DNA from: an uncultured Succiniclasticum sp.
Lineage (GTDB): Bacteria > Bacillota > Negativicutes > Acidaminococcales > Acidaminococcaceae
Reading direction: 5' to 3'
NCBI GenBank assembly: GCA_900544275.1
Contig: UQUU01000002.1
Span: 124,001-188,000, forward strand
DNA: 64,000 nucleotides
Notes under the pieces: model-generated
The model's input: only the letters and a program-made list of their open reading frames with translations
The model's database searches: none
What the model was told of the DNA's origin: nothing
Translations under genes and position numbers: made by a program
In this document: positions 49,467-57,931 of the stretch, piece after piece
How the letters are laid out: each line of letters starts with the position of its first letter
Numbering within the stretch: the stretch's first letter is position 1

Positions 49467-51488
49467 ATGAAGCCAGAAAAATTCCGTTCTAAATTATATA
49501 TTACAGCGTCGGTACTAAGTGCCATCTTACATTTTTCTGCCGCATCTGCCGCGCCGGCCGTAACTGATACCGCTGCATTACAGGCAGCGGCTACCACGCC
49601 CGCACAAACAGAAGTAACTGCCCCACGCCCTGATCACACAGCAGCTGACGCAACGGCTTTCGCCCCTGATACCCTCGAGACCACATCTGAACAGACCGGT
49701 GAATCGCCGGATCATTCGGCGGAATTTAAGCCCGTGCAGAATGAATTCTTAAAAGAGGGTGAAGGCCTGCCGGGCAGTGAAATACCCTACGAAGGCGAAA
49801 TAAAATGGACGCGTGAAATGCGTAAAAAAGATAAAATCCTTGCCAAAGAAATACGGATATTGAAGCGACAACGCCAGGCTCTGTCAGAGCAGCGCAGTAA
49901 AGCCAGGAAAGCACAAAACAAAGCCTTTGAGGAAGCTTTTAAAAACCGGCAGGAATACAGCATTGTCTTCAATCCGTCCGACTATACTTCTAAAACAATG
50001 AATGCGAACGGGGAAAGTGTTTCTTTTCGCGCTTACGAACATCTGGTATATGCAGAACATCCTTACAGCGCTGAAAATCAGATGTTAAGCGTGTACATTC
50101 CCGAAGCCTATTTCCACGGAAAAACCGTGAACGGCTTTACCGCGGAAACAGCGCCTGTTTTTATGCCGAACGGGGTTGGCGGCTATATGCCCGGCGAAAT
50201 CGTCGAGCCGTCCGAAACCTCCCGTCATCAGGGAGCAAACGCTGCGCTTTATGCGCTGAGCAACGGTTATGTTGTTGTATCTCCCGCCGTTCGCGGTCGC
50301 ACTTTACAGGCTAAAAACGGCTACTATATCGGCAAAGCTCCGGCACTCATTACAGACTATAAAGCAGCCGTCCGCTTCGTCAGAAAAAACCGCCGTTCCG
50401 GCTTGCTGCCGGCCGGTGATACGGAAAAGATCATTGTCAGCGGTACCGGCGCGGGCGGCGCGTTAGCAGCACTTTTGGGCGCCGCCGGAAATGCCGCCGA
50501 TTATGAAACGCCTTTAAAAGCCATGGGCGCAGCCAGAGAACGTGACGATGTTTTTGCCGTGATGGCCTATTGCCCGATCACCAACCTGGAACACGCCGAT
50601 ATGGCTTATGAGTGGATGTTCCGCAGCGAGGAAGGTGCCGGACTTACAGAGGCTCAGGCCAATGCTTCCGCACAATTAAAAAACAACTTCCCGGACTATC
50701 TTAATTCGCTCAATTTACGTGATTCACTGGGCGGACGCTTAAACCTGTCCCCGGGCGGAGACGGTATTTTCCGTGAATACATTGAATCCCTGTACCTGTC
50801 TTCTGCCCAGGAAGCGCTTGATACAGGGGAAGACTTAAGTCGCATCGACTGGCTTACCTTAAGCGAAAGCCAGGCAGTTCATATGGACTTTGCCAAATAC
50901 AGAAGAAGCCTGAAACGTCTGAAAGGAATTCCCGCCTTTGATGCATTCGATCTTTCCTCTGCGGAAAATCATAAATTCGGTTCAGCCGAAACCGATCGCC
51001 GCCATTTTACGCTCTTCTCTTTAGGCAACAGCGGTTCTGTCGCTCTGCCGGACCCGGGAGAAGAAAAAGCAAAACAGGAAAAAAAGGCAGCTTTATATCG
51101 GTCAGCTACGCCGATTGAAAAATTATATTTGGAAAAAGCGGATCTTTTAGAGCAGATAGAAAAAGACAAACAGGACTTCTCTCCCTATATGGCAGAAGAG
51201 CGTGAGATCCGCATGCTGAATCCCATGAGCTATATTAATCGAAAAGGAGTAGCTACCGCGCCTTACTGGCGTATCCGCCATGGGGCGTTGGACAGCGACA
51301 CCGCTTTGGCGATTCCCGCTATATTAGCGGCTAAACTGAGAAACGCAGGAAAAAATGTGGACTTTAAAGTTGCCTGGGGTTACGGACACGACGGAGACTA
51401 TGATCTGCCGGATCTTTTTGCCTGGACAGACCGTATCGCCAAATTAAAAGACACCACGGAAGCGATTCTGAAAGAAAAGAAAAAATAG
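49467..51488 (+). CDS. Tannase/feruloyl-esterase-like alpha/beta hydrolase, altered nucleophile
   Basis: 673 residues with a signal peptide (about residues 1-28) and a Thr/Ala/Asp-rich region, then a charged coiled-coil-like stretch (about 110-155). The hydrolase core has EHLVYAEHPYSAENQMLSVYIP, MPNGVGGYMPG, ITDYKAAVRFVRKNRR, FAVMAYCPITNLEHADMAYE and IRHGALDSDTALAI (candidate His). This matches the subtype B tannase family. The nucleophile elbow, normally GTSAGG, reads SGTGAGGALAALLG, so the Ser is Gly. Loss of normal hydrolase activity or a changed mechanism is likely. GAAGGAG-like AAGGAG is before the ATG. Confidence 0.8.
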   Translation: MKPEKFRSKLYITASVLSAILHFSAASAAPAVTDTAALQAAATTPAQTEVTAPRPDHTAADATAFAPDTLETTSEQTGESPDHSAEFKPVQNEFLKEGEGLPGSEIPYEGEIKWTREMRKKDKILAKEIRILKRQRQALSEQRSKARKAQNKAFEEAFKNRQEYSIVFNPSDYTSKTMNANGESVSFRAYEHLVYAEHPYSAENQMLSVYIPEAYFHGKTVNGFTAETAPVFMPNGVGGYMPGEIVEPSETSRHQGANAALYALSNGYVVVSPAVRGRTLQAKNGYYIGKAPALITDYKAAVRFVRKNRRSGLLPAGDTEKIIVSGTGAGGALAALLGAAGNAADYETPLKAMGAARERDDVFAVMAYCPITNLEHADMAYEWMFRSEEGAGLTEAQANASAQLKNNFPDYLNSLNLRDSLGGRLNLSPGGDGIFREYIESLYLSSAQEALDTGEDLSRIDWLTLSESQAVHMDFAKYRRSLKRLKGIPAFDAFDLSSAENHKFGSAETDRRHFTLFSLGNSGSVALPDPGEEKAKQEKKAALYRSATPIEKLYLEKADLLEQIEKDKQDFSPYMAEEREIRMLNPMSYINRKGVATAPYWRIRHGALDSDTALAIPAILAAKLRNAGKNVDFKVAWGYGHDGDYDLPDLFAWTDRIAKLKDTTEAILKEKKK

Positions 51489-51500
51489 ATTTGTCATCCG

Positions 51501-51577
51501 GACAGACAGATAGATAGATAGATAGTTAGTTAGTTAGTTAGTTAGTTTAGATAGTTAGTTAGTCAGTTAGTCAGTCA
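51501..51577. repeat. Tetranucleotide repeat tract
   Basis: GACA x2, GATA x4, GTTA x5, an interruption GTTTA, then mixed GATA/GTTA/GTCA units. It is a 77-bp tract 12 nt after the hydrolase stop, just before its terminator. It is imperfect at the ends, as expected for an old slipping tract. Confidence 0.93.
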
Positions 51578-51608
51578 ACTCTGAGTATCACCCTCATGTC
51601 AATAACAA

Positions 51609-51651
51609 AAAAGCTCCTGCGCCTCGGATTTTCCGAAGTTGAGGAGCTTTT
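51609..51651. terminator. Bidirectional terminator after the hydrolase gene
   Basis: A 10-bp stem AAAAGCTCCT/AGGAGCTTTT (51609-51618 with 51642-51651) with an inner TCGGA/TCCGA helix. It is followed by CAATTTTTT on the plus strand and by TTTTTTGTTATT on the minus strand. Confidence 0.85.
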
Positions 51652-51739
51652 CAATTTTTTATCAGTACGGGGGATAAATTACGGCGAGATAACGCCAAAA
51701 ATATTCCGAAAAACAGAACACCCTCAAAAAAATCAGACA

Positions 51740-51915
51740 TCAATATCGAACATACGCAGGAAGAGCTTCATAATCCGCAAGCATCTTTCGCATGCGTTCC
51801 GGAACATCCTCCGGTCTTGCAGTTTCTCGCCCCCCCAACAACATTGGCGCGTTTCTTATATTCTCCCACCGCAAACCACGCAAGAGAGGAATCTGTCGTC
51901 CCCTGTTTGCCAATA
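51740..51915 (-). pseudogene. Fragment of a Fic family gene with a G7 frameshift
   Basis: Two frames abut directly after the purC stop. One reads LIIGKQGTTDSSLAWFAVGE then YKKRANVVGG; the other continues as GRETARPEDVPERMRKMLAD then YEALPAYVRY and a stop at 51740. The junction is the run of seven C on the plus strand (51830-51836). Joined, this is the segment that precedes the HPFxxGNGR motif in Fic proteins of Firmicutes. That motif itself is absent. It is a decayed piece, not a gene. The remaining 51652-51739 shows nothing clear. Confidence 0.6.
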
Positions 51916-51916
51916 A

Positions 51917-52783
51917 TCAAACAAACTTTTTCCCGGTCAGCAATTCATATGCTTCCTTGTACTTGCCAATGGTCTTGTCAATAATTTCCCGGGGCAAACT
52001 GTCAGAGGGATGCGTCTTCAGGTAATCCCGAACAAATTGTTTGTCGTAAGAAGGCTGTGCTTTTCCTGCCTCATATCCTGCCAACGGCCAGAAACGGCTG
52101 TTGTCCGGGGTCAGCATTTCGTCACCCAGGACAATATTGCCCTGCTCGTCCAAACCGAATTCAAACTTGGTATCGGCAATAATGATACCTCGTTCCAAAG
52201 CGTAGTCCGCACATTTTTTATACAAGGCCAGAGTCAGATCACGCAATGTCTCCATGTATTCCTTCCCTTTGCCGGGGTAAGAACGCTCCAGCCAGGCAGC
52301 CCCTTCTTCCATGGAGATATTCTGATCATGCTCTCCTATCGCGGCTTTCGTAGAGGGGGTAAATAAGATTTCCGGCAACTTCTGGCATTCTTTCAGTCCG
52401 GCCGGCAATTTGATTCCGCAGATGTGCCCTTCTTTTTCATAGCTTTCCCAACCGCTGCCGGTGATGTAGCCCCGCACAATACATTCCACAGGAAACATAG
52501 CCAACTTCCGGGTTTTCATGCTGTTGCCGTCAAATTCCGGCTGGCGGAAAAATTCCGGCATATCCTGCACATCAATAGAAAGCATATGATTAGGTACGAT
52601 ATCTCTGGTAAAGTCAAACCAGAATTTGGACATTTTATTTAACACGGCGCCTTTTTGAGGCACCGGTTCTTTCAGTATGTTGTCGAACGCCGAAATGCGG
52701 TCGGTGCATACCATGACCAGACTGTCCCCTACATCATATAATTCACGTACTTTGCCGGATTTAAAAGGTTTATATTCTTTCAT
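51917..52783 (-). CDS. purC: Phosphoribosylaminoimidazole-succinocarboxamide synthase
   Basis: 288 residues. SAICAR synthetase joins CAIR and aspartate with ATP in purine synthesis. Visible are FKSGKVRELYDVGDSLVMVC, TDRISAFDNILKEPVPQKG, VECIVRGYITGSGWESYEKEG, then ADTKFEFGLDEQGNIVLGDE and LTPDNSRFW. The last Phe/Val codons are adjacent to the Fic remnant. It stands alone: no other pur gene is near, unlike the usual pur operon. No purine riboswitch is recognised upstream. Confidence 0.96.
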   Translation of the reverse strand: MKEYKPFKSGKVRELYDVGDSLVMVCTDRISAFDNILKEPVPQKGAVLNKMSKFWFDFTRDIVPNHMLSIDVQDMPEFFRQPEFDGNSMKTRKLAMFPVECIVRGYITGSGWESYEKEGHICGIKLPAGLKECQKLPEILFTPSTKAAIGEHDQNISMEEGAAWLERSYPGKGKEYMETLRDLTLALYKKCADYALERGIIIADTKFEFGLDEQGNIVLGDEMLTPDNSRFWPLAGYEAGKAQPSYDKQFVRDYLKTHPSDSLPREIIDKTIGKYKEAYELLTGKKFV

Positions 52784-52927
52784 CTTCTTTTGTATAAGCC
52801 AATGCCCTATTCAGGTTTATCGGTGTTCCTCTGCCTTTCTTATTAATTTTTACCCAAATTTATCAAATCCCTAAAAAATATATTTTTTTGTCTGATTATC
52901 GAATTCTCTGTCACAAGCTTCCCATAA

Positions 52928-53053
52928 GTTTATTTCCAGCAATATAGAAGCAAGGCAACCGTTGCTGTCGCAGCAGACGGCGTACCCGGTGTAGGAAAAG
53001 AACAAATAAACTATGTCCAAGTTGCTGCCGCATTACACGGAGTGCTCACTTAA
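52928..53053 (+). pseudogene. Possible coding remnant between purC and carB
   Basis: A plus-strand frame of 41 codons without a start reads YRSKATVAVAADGVPGVGKE and QINYVQVAAALHGVLT, then stop. Its composition is coding-like. It overlaps the carB stop by a few bases. The family is not recognised. The rest of 52784-53045 is AT-rich and shows no other gene. Confidence 0.25.
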
Positions 53054-56000
53054 TCAACGCATGCCATTCCTGCAGGGACAGAACATCGCTTTTCCCATGG
53101 GCCTTCGTTTGAAGGATTCCCTCGGCGGCCGCTTTAGCGGCCACCATGGTGGTAATATAGGGGATCCGATGCTTGATCGCCCCTTTGCGCAAATAGCTGT
53201 CATCATGAGCCGCCGTCTTGCCGGCCGGAGTATTGACGATCAGCTGGATCTGCCCGTTGATGATCCAGTCCTCAATATTGGGCTGTCCTTCAAAGATTTT
53301 ATTGACACGTTCCACCGGAATCCCCGCTTCCTGTATCAATCTTGCCGTACCGGTAGTGGCAATGATTTTAAATCCGTCCTCATGGAAAGCTTCCGCCACC
53401 GCTACTACTTCCTCTTTATCCTGATCACTGACAGAAAGCAGCACCGTTCCCTGCAAAGGCAGCATGGACTGCGAGCCTTCTTCCGCCTTGTAGTACGCTT
53501 CGCCCACCGTGTAAGCCAGTCCCAGCACCTCGCCTGTAGAACGCATTTCCGGCCCTAACAGAGGATCTACTTCCGGGAACATATTGAAGGGGAATACGGC
53601 TTCTTTGACGCCATAGTACGGGATCTTCCGTTCCTGTAACCCCTTGACCGGGGAAGGACGACCGGTCAGCGCGCCGGTAATAATATCGGTTGCCAGGGGC
53701 ACCATACGGATCCCGCAAACCTTGGAAACCAGCGGCACCGTACGGGATGCACGGGGATTTGCCTCCAGCACATAGACCTTGCCGTCTTCGATGGCGTATT
53801 GCATATTCATCAGTCCGACCACATGCATTTCCACCGCAATCTTGCGGGTATATTCTTTAATCGTTTCTAATAAGTCCGCGGGAATCTGCCGGCTGGGCAA
53901 AATGCAGGCGCTGTCACCGGAATGAATACCGGCCAGTTCGATGTGTTCCATCACCGCAGGCACAAAGGCGTCCGTGCCATCGGCGATCGCATCCGCTTCA
54001 CATTCCAGCGCATTATGCAGGAACCGATCGATCAGGATCGGCCGGTCCGGGGTGACGCCGATTGCCGCCGCCATATAATCCGTCATCTGCTCTTCATCGT
54101 GCACAACTTCCATGCCGCGGCCGCCTAACACAAAGGAGGGCCGTACCATCACCGGATAACCGATACCTGCGGCGATTTTCTTTGCTTCCTCTACCGTGCT
54201 GGCCATACCGGATTCCGCCATGGGTATGCCCAGTTTTTCCATAACCATACGGAACTGATCCCGATCTTCCGCCAAATCAATCACTTCCGGCGTGGTACCT
54301 AAGATATTCACACCTTCCTGTTTCAGCTTGGCCGCCAAATTCAACGGCGTCTGCCCACCGAACTGGGCAATCACGCCTACCGGTTTTTCTTTATGGTAGA
54401 TACTCAGCACATCTTCCAGCGTCAACGGTTCAAAATACAGTTTGTCGGACGTATCGTAGTCCGTAGACACCGTTTCCGGATTGCAGTTTACGATGATCGT
54501 CTCAAAGCCGAGCTTCTTCAAAGACATGGCCGCATGTACGCAGCAATAGTCGAATTCGATACCCTGCCCGATCCGGTTAGGGCCGCCGCCCAGGATCATG
54601 ATCTTTCGCTTATCAGTAACGGGATTATGGTCTGCCCCATTATAGGTGGAGTAATAATAGGCACTGTCCTGCGTACCGCTCACATGTACGCCATCCCAGG
54701 CTTCCACTACCCCCGCATTTTCTCTGGTGTGGCGGATCTCATCTTCTGTCACAGCTAAAATTTCACTGAGGTATTTATCGGAAAACCCGTCTTTTTTCGC
54801 CTGAGCCAATTTTTCCACAGGGGGAACGGAACCCTTATATTGCAGCAGCTCTTCTTCTTCTTCCACCAACTCCTGCATTTGACGAATGAAATACTCTTTG
54901 ACAAAAGTAATTCCCTGGATTTCCTCAACAGAAGCGCCTTTACGTAATGCTTCATACATCTGGAAGTGGCGCTCGGAAGAAGGCGTACGCAACAGGTTCA
55001 GCAATTCTTCTTTGGAAAGACTGTGCAAATTACCCACATGGCCTAAGCCAAAACGTCCTTTTTCCAAAGAGCGGATCGCTTTTTGCAGCGCTTCTTTATA
55101 GTTTTTACCGATACTCATAACCTCGCCTACGGCACGCATCTGAGTACCTAATTTATCTTCTACTCCTTTGAATTTTTCAAAGGCCCAGCGGGCAAATTTA
55201 ACTACCACATAGTCTCCGTCCGGCACATATTTATCCAACGTGCCGCACTTGCCGCAGGGCAGATCTTTTAACGTGAGGCCCGTCGCCAATTTGGCCGATA
55301 CCAGGGCAATAGGGAAACCGGTAGCCTTGGACGCCAGCGCCGAAGAGCGGGACGTACGGGGATTAATTTCAATGACGACGATACGCCCATCCTTGGGATT
55401 ACGGGCAAACTGCACATTCGTGCCGCCGATCACGCCAATATGTTCAACAATTTTATAAGCCTGGCGCTGCAGTTCCTTCTGCACGTCTTCGGGAATGGTC
55501 AGCATAGGCGCCGTACAGAAAGAATCCCCTGTATGCACGCCCACCGGATCTACGTTTTCAATAAAGCAAACGGTGATCATATTATTTTCTTTATCCCGGA
55601 CCACTTCCAGTTCCAGCTCTTCCCAGCCTAAAATGGATTCCTCCACCAGAACCTGGTGAATGATACTGGCCTGAAGCCCTCTGGCGCAAACCGTCTTCAG
55701 TTCCTCTTTATTGTAGACCAGTCCGCCGCCGGCGCCGCCCATCGTATAAGCCGGACGCAGCACCACAGGGTAGCCCAGTTCGTCCGCAATGGCTAACGCT
55801 TCTTCTACGCTATAGGAAACATGGCTGCGAGCCATAGCGATTCCCAGTTTATCCATGGTCGCTTTAAATTCGACCCTGTCTTCTCCTCGTTCAATGGCAT
55901 CGACCTGGACCCCGATGACCTTTACATTGTACTTATCCAACACACCGGCCTGATTTAATTCCGAGCATAAATTCAGCCCGGATTGTCCGCCTAAATTAGG

Positions 56001-56261
56001 CAACAATGCATCGGGCCGCTCTTTTGCAATAATTTGTTCCAACCGTTCCACATTCAACGGTTCTATATACGTTTTGTCTGCCATTTCCGGATCCGTCATA
56101 ATCGTCGCCGGATTCGAATTGACCAATACGATCTCATAGCCTAAGGAACGCAACGCCTTACAGGCCTGTGTACCGGAATAGTCAAATTCGCAGGCCTGAC
56201 CGATAATAATCGGACCTGAACCAATGATCAGTACCTTACGGATGTCTGTTCTTTGCGCCAT
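53046..56261 (-). CDS. carB: Carbamoyl-phosphate synthase large subunit
   Basis: 1071 residues from the ATG at 56261 (GAGGAG upstream; the longer frame adds Cys/Arg-rich junk). Two homologous ATP-grasp halves are visible: IGSGPIIIGQACEFDYSGTQ near the start and LGGGPNRIGQGIEFDYCCVH in the middle, with EINPRTSRSSALASKATGFP and EANPRASRTVPLVSKVCGIR. The C-terminal MGS-like domain with GFKIIATTGTARLIQEAGI is the allosteric site for UMP/IMP/ornithine. carA is not adjacent on either side, which is unusual; the glutaminase subunit must be elsewhere. Confidence 0.97.
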   Translation of the reverse strand: MAQRTDIRKVLIIGSGPIIIGQACEFDYSGTQACKALRSLGYEIVLVNSNPATIMTDPEMADKTYIEPLNVERLEQIIAKERPDALLPNLGGQSGLNLCSELNQAGVLDKYNVKVIGVQVDAIERGEDRVEFKATMDKLGIAMARSHVSYSVEEALAIADELGYPVVLRPAYTMGGAGGGLVYNKEELKTVCARGLQASIIHQVLVEESILGWEELELEVVRDKENNMITVCFIENVDPVGVHTGDSFCTAPMLTIPEDVQKELQRQAYKIVEHIGVIGGTNVQFARNPKDGRIVVIEINPRTSRSSALASKATGFPIALVSAKLATGLTLKDLPCGKCGTLDKYVPDGDYVVVKFARWAFEKFKGVEDKLGTQMRAVGEVMSIGKNYKEALQKAIRSLEKGRFGLGHVGNLHSLSKEELLNLLRTPSSERHFQMYEALRKGASVEEIQGITFVKEYFIRQMQELVEEEEELLQYKGSVPPVEKLAQAKKDGFSDKYLSEILAVTEDEIRHTRENAGVVEAWDGVHVSGTQDSAYYYSTYNGADHNPVTDKRKIMILGGGPNRIGQGIEFDYCCVHAAMSLKKLGFETIIVNCNPETVSTDYDTSDKLYFEPLTLEDVLSIYHKEKPVGVIAQFGGQTPLNLAAKLKQEGVNILGTTPEVIDLAEDRDQFRMVMEKLGIPMAESGMASTVEEAKKIAAGIGYPVMVRPSFVLGGRGMEVVHDEEQMTDYMAAAIGVTPDRPILIDRFLHNALECEADAIADGTDAFVPAVMEHIELAGIHSGDSACILPSRQIPADLLETIKEYTRKIAVEMHVVGLMNMQYAIEDGKVYVLEANPRASRTVPLVSKVCGIRMVPLATDIITGALTGRPSPVKGLQERKIPYYGVKEAVFPFNMFPEVDPLLGPEMRSTGEVLGLAYTVGEAYYKAEEGSQSMLPLQGTVLLSVSDQDKEEVVAVAEAFHEDGFKIIATTGTARLIQEAGIPVERVNKIFEGQPNIEDWIINGQIQLIVNTPAGKTAAHDDSYLRKGAIKHRIPYITTMVAAKAAAEGILQTKAHGKSDVLSLQEWHALIK

Positions 56262-56741
56262 AATTTCTCTCCTCTGCCTCAACCACCGTGCCATACAGCA
56301 GGAAAAAGATACCAAACAGGGGCCGCCCTGTTTTGCCTTTCCCATTTACTCCAACGAACATTTTACCATACTTTTAAAAAAAGGAAACAGGGAAATTCAG
56401 AAATTTTTTTGAACTTCCCCTGTTAAAATTAGGTGTAGGTGAATTGCAAAAGTAATTTCCAGATGTAAGGGAAAGTTCTATCTATGCTATACAAGTAGAA
56501 TGTGTGCTTAATTTCTTGCTAAAATATTTTTATCGTGTAAAATTAAGTTAAAGTTCCGTATTTTGCGCATAGCAAACAGAGTAAAAGAAGTCTTTTCTTT
56601 CGAAAGTGAAAGAGTAAGATTTGTGTGTTAATGACATTGAATCCTTCTAAATTTATGGAGGTTAAGGAAGAATTTATTACTGATTCAAAAAACACAAAAG
56701 CTTAAGTATTCTAAAGTTGTGCTCTTGAAGGAGGTATGACA
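56262..56741 (+). promoter_or_regulatory. AT-rich intergenic region with promoter of the asparaginase unit
   Basis: 480 nt without a gene. A promoter candidate on the plus strand is -35 TTGCTA (56516-56521), 16-nt spacer, -10 TAAAAT (56538-56543). The region is visibly AT-richer than carB and resembles the asparaginase gene, so it may have arrived with it. A small CTTTCGAAAG palindrome is near 56600. Nothing else is identified. Confidence 0.5.
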
Positions 56742-56834
56742 ATGTTATGGAATAGTCCTATGTTAACAGTCTGGGCGGTTGGCTGTATTTTAACAGTTGT
56801 GGTATCGTATGTCTTATTGGAAAAATGGTATTGA
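56742..56834 (+). CDS. 30-residue single-pass membrane microprotein
   Basis: ATG at 56742 with AAGGAGGT about 7 nt upstream, TGA at 56834. Translation begins MLWNSPMLTVWAVGCILTVV and ends LLEKWY: one transmembrane helix with Trp at both interfaces. It starts 15 nt before the asparaginase gene, whose ribosome site follows its stop directly, so the two are an operon. Size and form recall small symporter accessory peptides, but no transporter is next to it. Function unknown. Confidence 0.7.
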   Translation: MLWNSPMLTVWAVGCILTVVVSYVLLEKWY

Positions 56835-56849
56835 TAAAAGGAGGAAAAA

Positions 56850-57839
56850 ATGAAAAAAGCAAACGTAATAATTTTAGGAACCGGTGGAACTATCGCAGGA
56901 AAAGCAGGATCTAATACTGAAATGACGGGATATAAAGCAGGGGAAATTGGCATCCAATCATTAATCGATGCAGTTCCTGAAATTTTGAATGTCGCAAATG
57001 TTTCGGGAGAACAGTTCTGTAATTGCGGGAGTTTCGACTTAACTTGGGATATTGTGTTGGCGTTAGGCAAAAGAGTCAACCAATTATTAGGTCAAAAAGA
57101 TGTTGACGGGATTGTAATCACCCATGGTACGGATACTTTAGAGGAAACAGCCTTCTTCCTAAATTTAACTGTAAAAAGTAAAAAGCCTGTTGTCCTTGTG
57201 GGTGCAATGCGTCCTGCAACTGCTATCAGTGCCGATGGTCCTGTCAATCTTTTAAATGCCGTTCGCCTGGCCGGCAGTGAAGAAGCTATAGGGCAAGGCG
57301 TTCTTATCGCAATGAACGACCAAATCAACGGTGCACGAGACGTCACCAAAACAAACACGACCCATGTAGAAACCTTTAAATCCGTTGAATTAGGTTATTT
57401 AGGTTATTTTCAAAATGGAGCGCCCGTATTTTATAAGAAAACGACTAGAAAACATACCTGTCAAACTGAGTTTGATATTATGGAGGTCGAGAAACTTCCG
57501 CAAGTTGATATTGTTTACTCTTATATCAACTGCAATGCCAAGCTTGCAAAAGCAGCTGTTGAATCCGGAGCAAAAGGTATTGTTGTCGCATCTTTCGGAC
57601 ACGGCAATATCCACAAGGACATGATTCCAGGCTTAGCAGAGATTGCAGCCAGCGGTATCCCGGTCGTACGTAGCTCTCGGGTTCCTAACGGAATCGTCAG
57701 TAAAAACTACCTGGACGACAAATGTGGCTTCATAGCTGCTGACAGCCTTAATCCGCAAAAAGCACGGATTTTACTCATGCTCGCGCTCTTAAAAACCACG
57801 GACAAAGATGAAATAAGACGAATTTTTGCAACCTATTAA
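56850..57839 (+). CDS. L-asparaginase, type II-like without signal peptide
   Basis: 329 residues. The two Thr of the active site are visible: ILGTGGTIAG (Thr11) and ITHGTDTLEETAFFL; the Lys is in DVTKTNTTHVE. It hydrolyses asparagine (and perhaps glutamine) to aspartate and ammonia. No signal peptide is present, so it is cytoplasmic. The gene is AT-richer than neighbours. AAAGGAGG lies before the ATG. It is followed by a good terminator and forms a two-gene unit with the microprotein. Confidence 0.93.
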   Translation: MKKANVIILGTGGTIAGKAGSNTEMTGYKAGEIGIQSLIDAVPEILNVANVSGEQFCNCGSFDLTWDIVLALGKRVNQLLGQKDVDGIVITHGTDTLEETAFFLNLTVKSKKPVVLVGAMRPATAISADGPVNLLNAVRLAGSEEAIGQGVLIAMNDQINGARDVTKTNTTHVETFKSVELGYLGYFQNGAPVFYKKTTRKHTCQTEFDIMEVEKLPQVDIVYSYINCNAKLAKAAVESGAKGIVVASFGHGNIHKDMIPGLAEIAASGIPVVRSSRVPNGIVSKNYLDDKCGFIAADSLNPQKARILLMLALLKTTDKDEIRRIFATY

Positions 57840-57868
57840 TCTATCTTCTCCTTTAAAATTACACAAAG

Positions 57869-57907
57869 AGAACTCCCTTTTCTCAAACGCTTAGGAAAGG
57901 GAGTTCT
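57869..57907 (+). terminator. Intrinsic terminator after the asparaginase gene
   Basis: A 12-bp perfect stem (57869-57880 with 57896-57907) with a 15-nt loop and then TTTTATTA on the plus strand, about 30 nt after the stop. Confidence 0.92.
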
Positions 57908-57931
57908 TTTTATTAGGATTTATGCGTTTTT

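Noticed and set aside
51501..51577. CRISPR array
   Set aside because: The tract is a simple 4-bp repeat with no spacers of constant length. No other array was seen in the window.
51596..51916. Plus-strand 106-codon frame after the tetranucleotide tract
   Set aside because: Its first part is the hairpin of the terminator and the rest is antisense to the Fic remnant.
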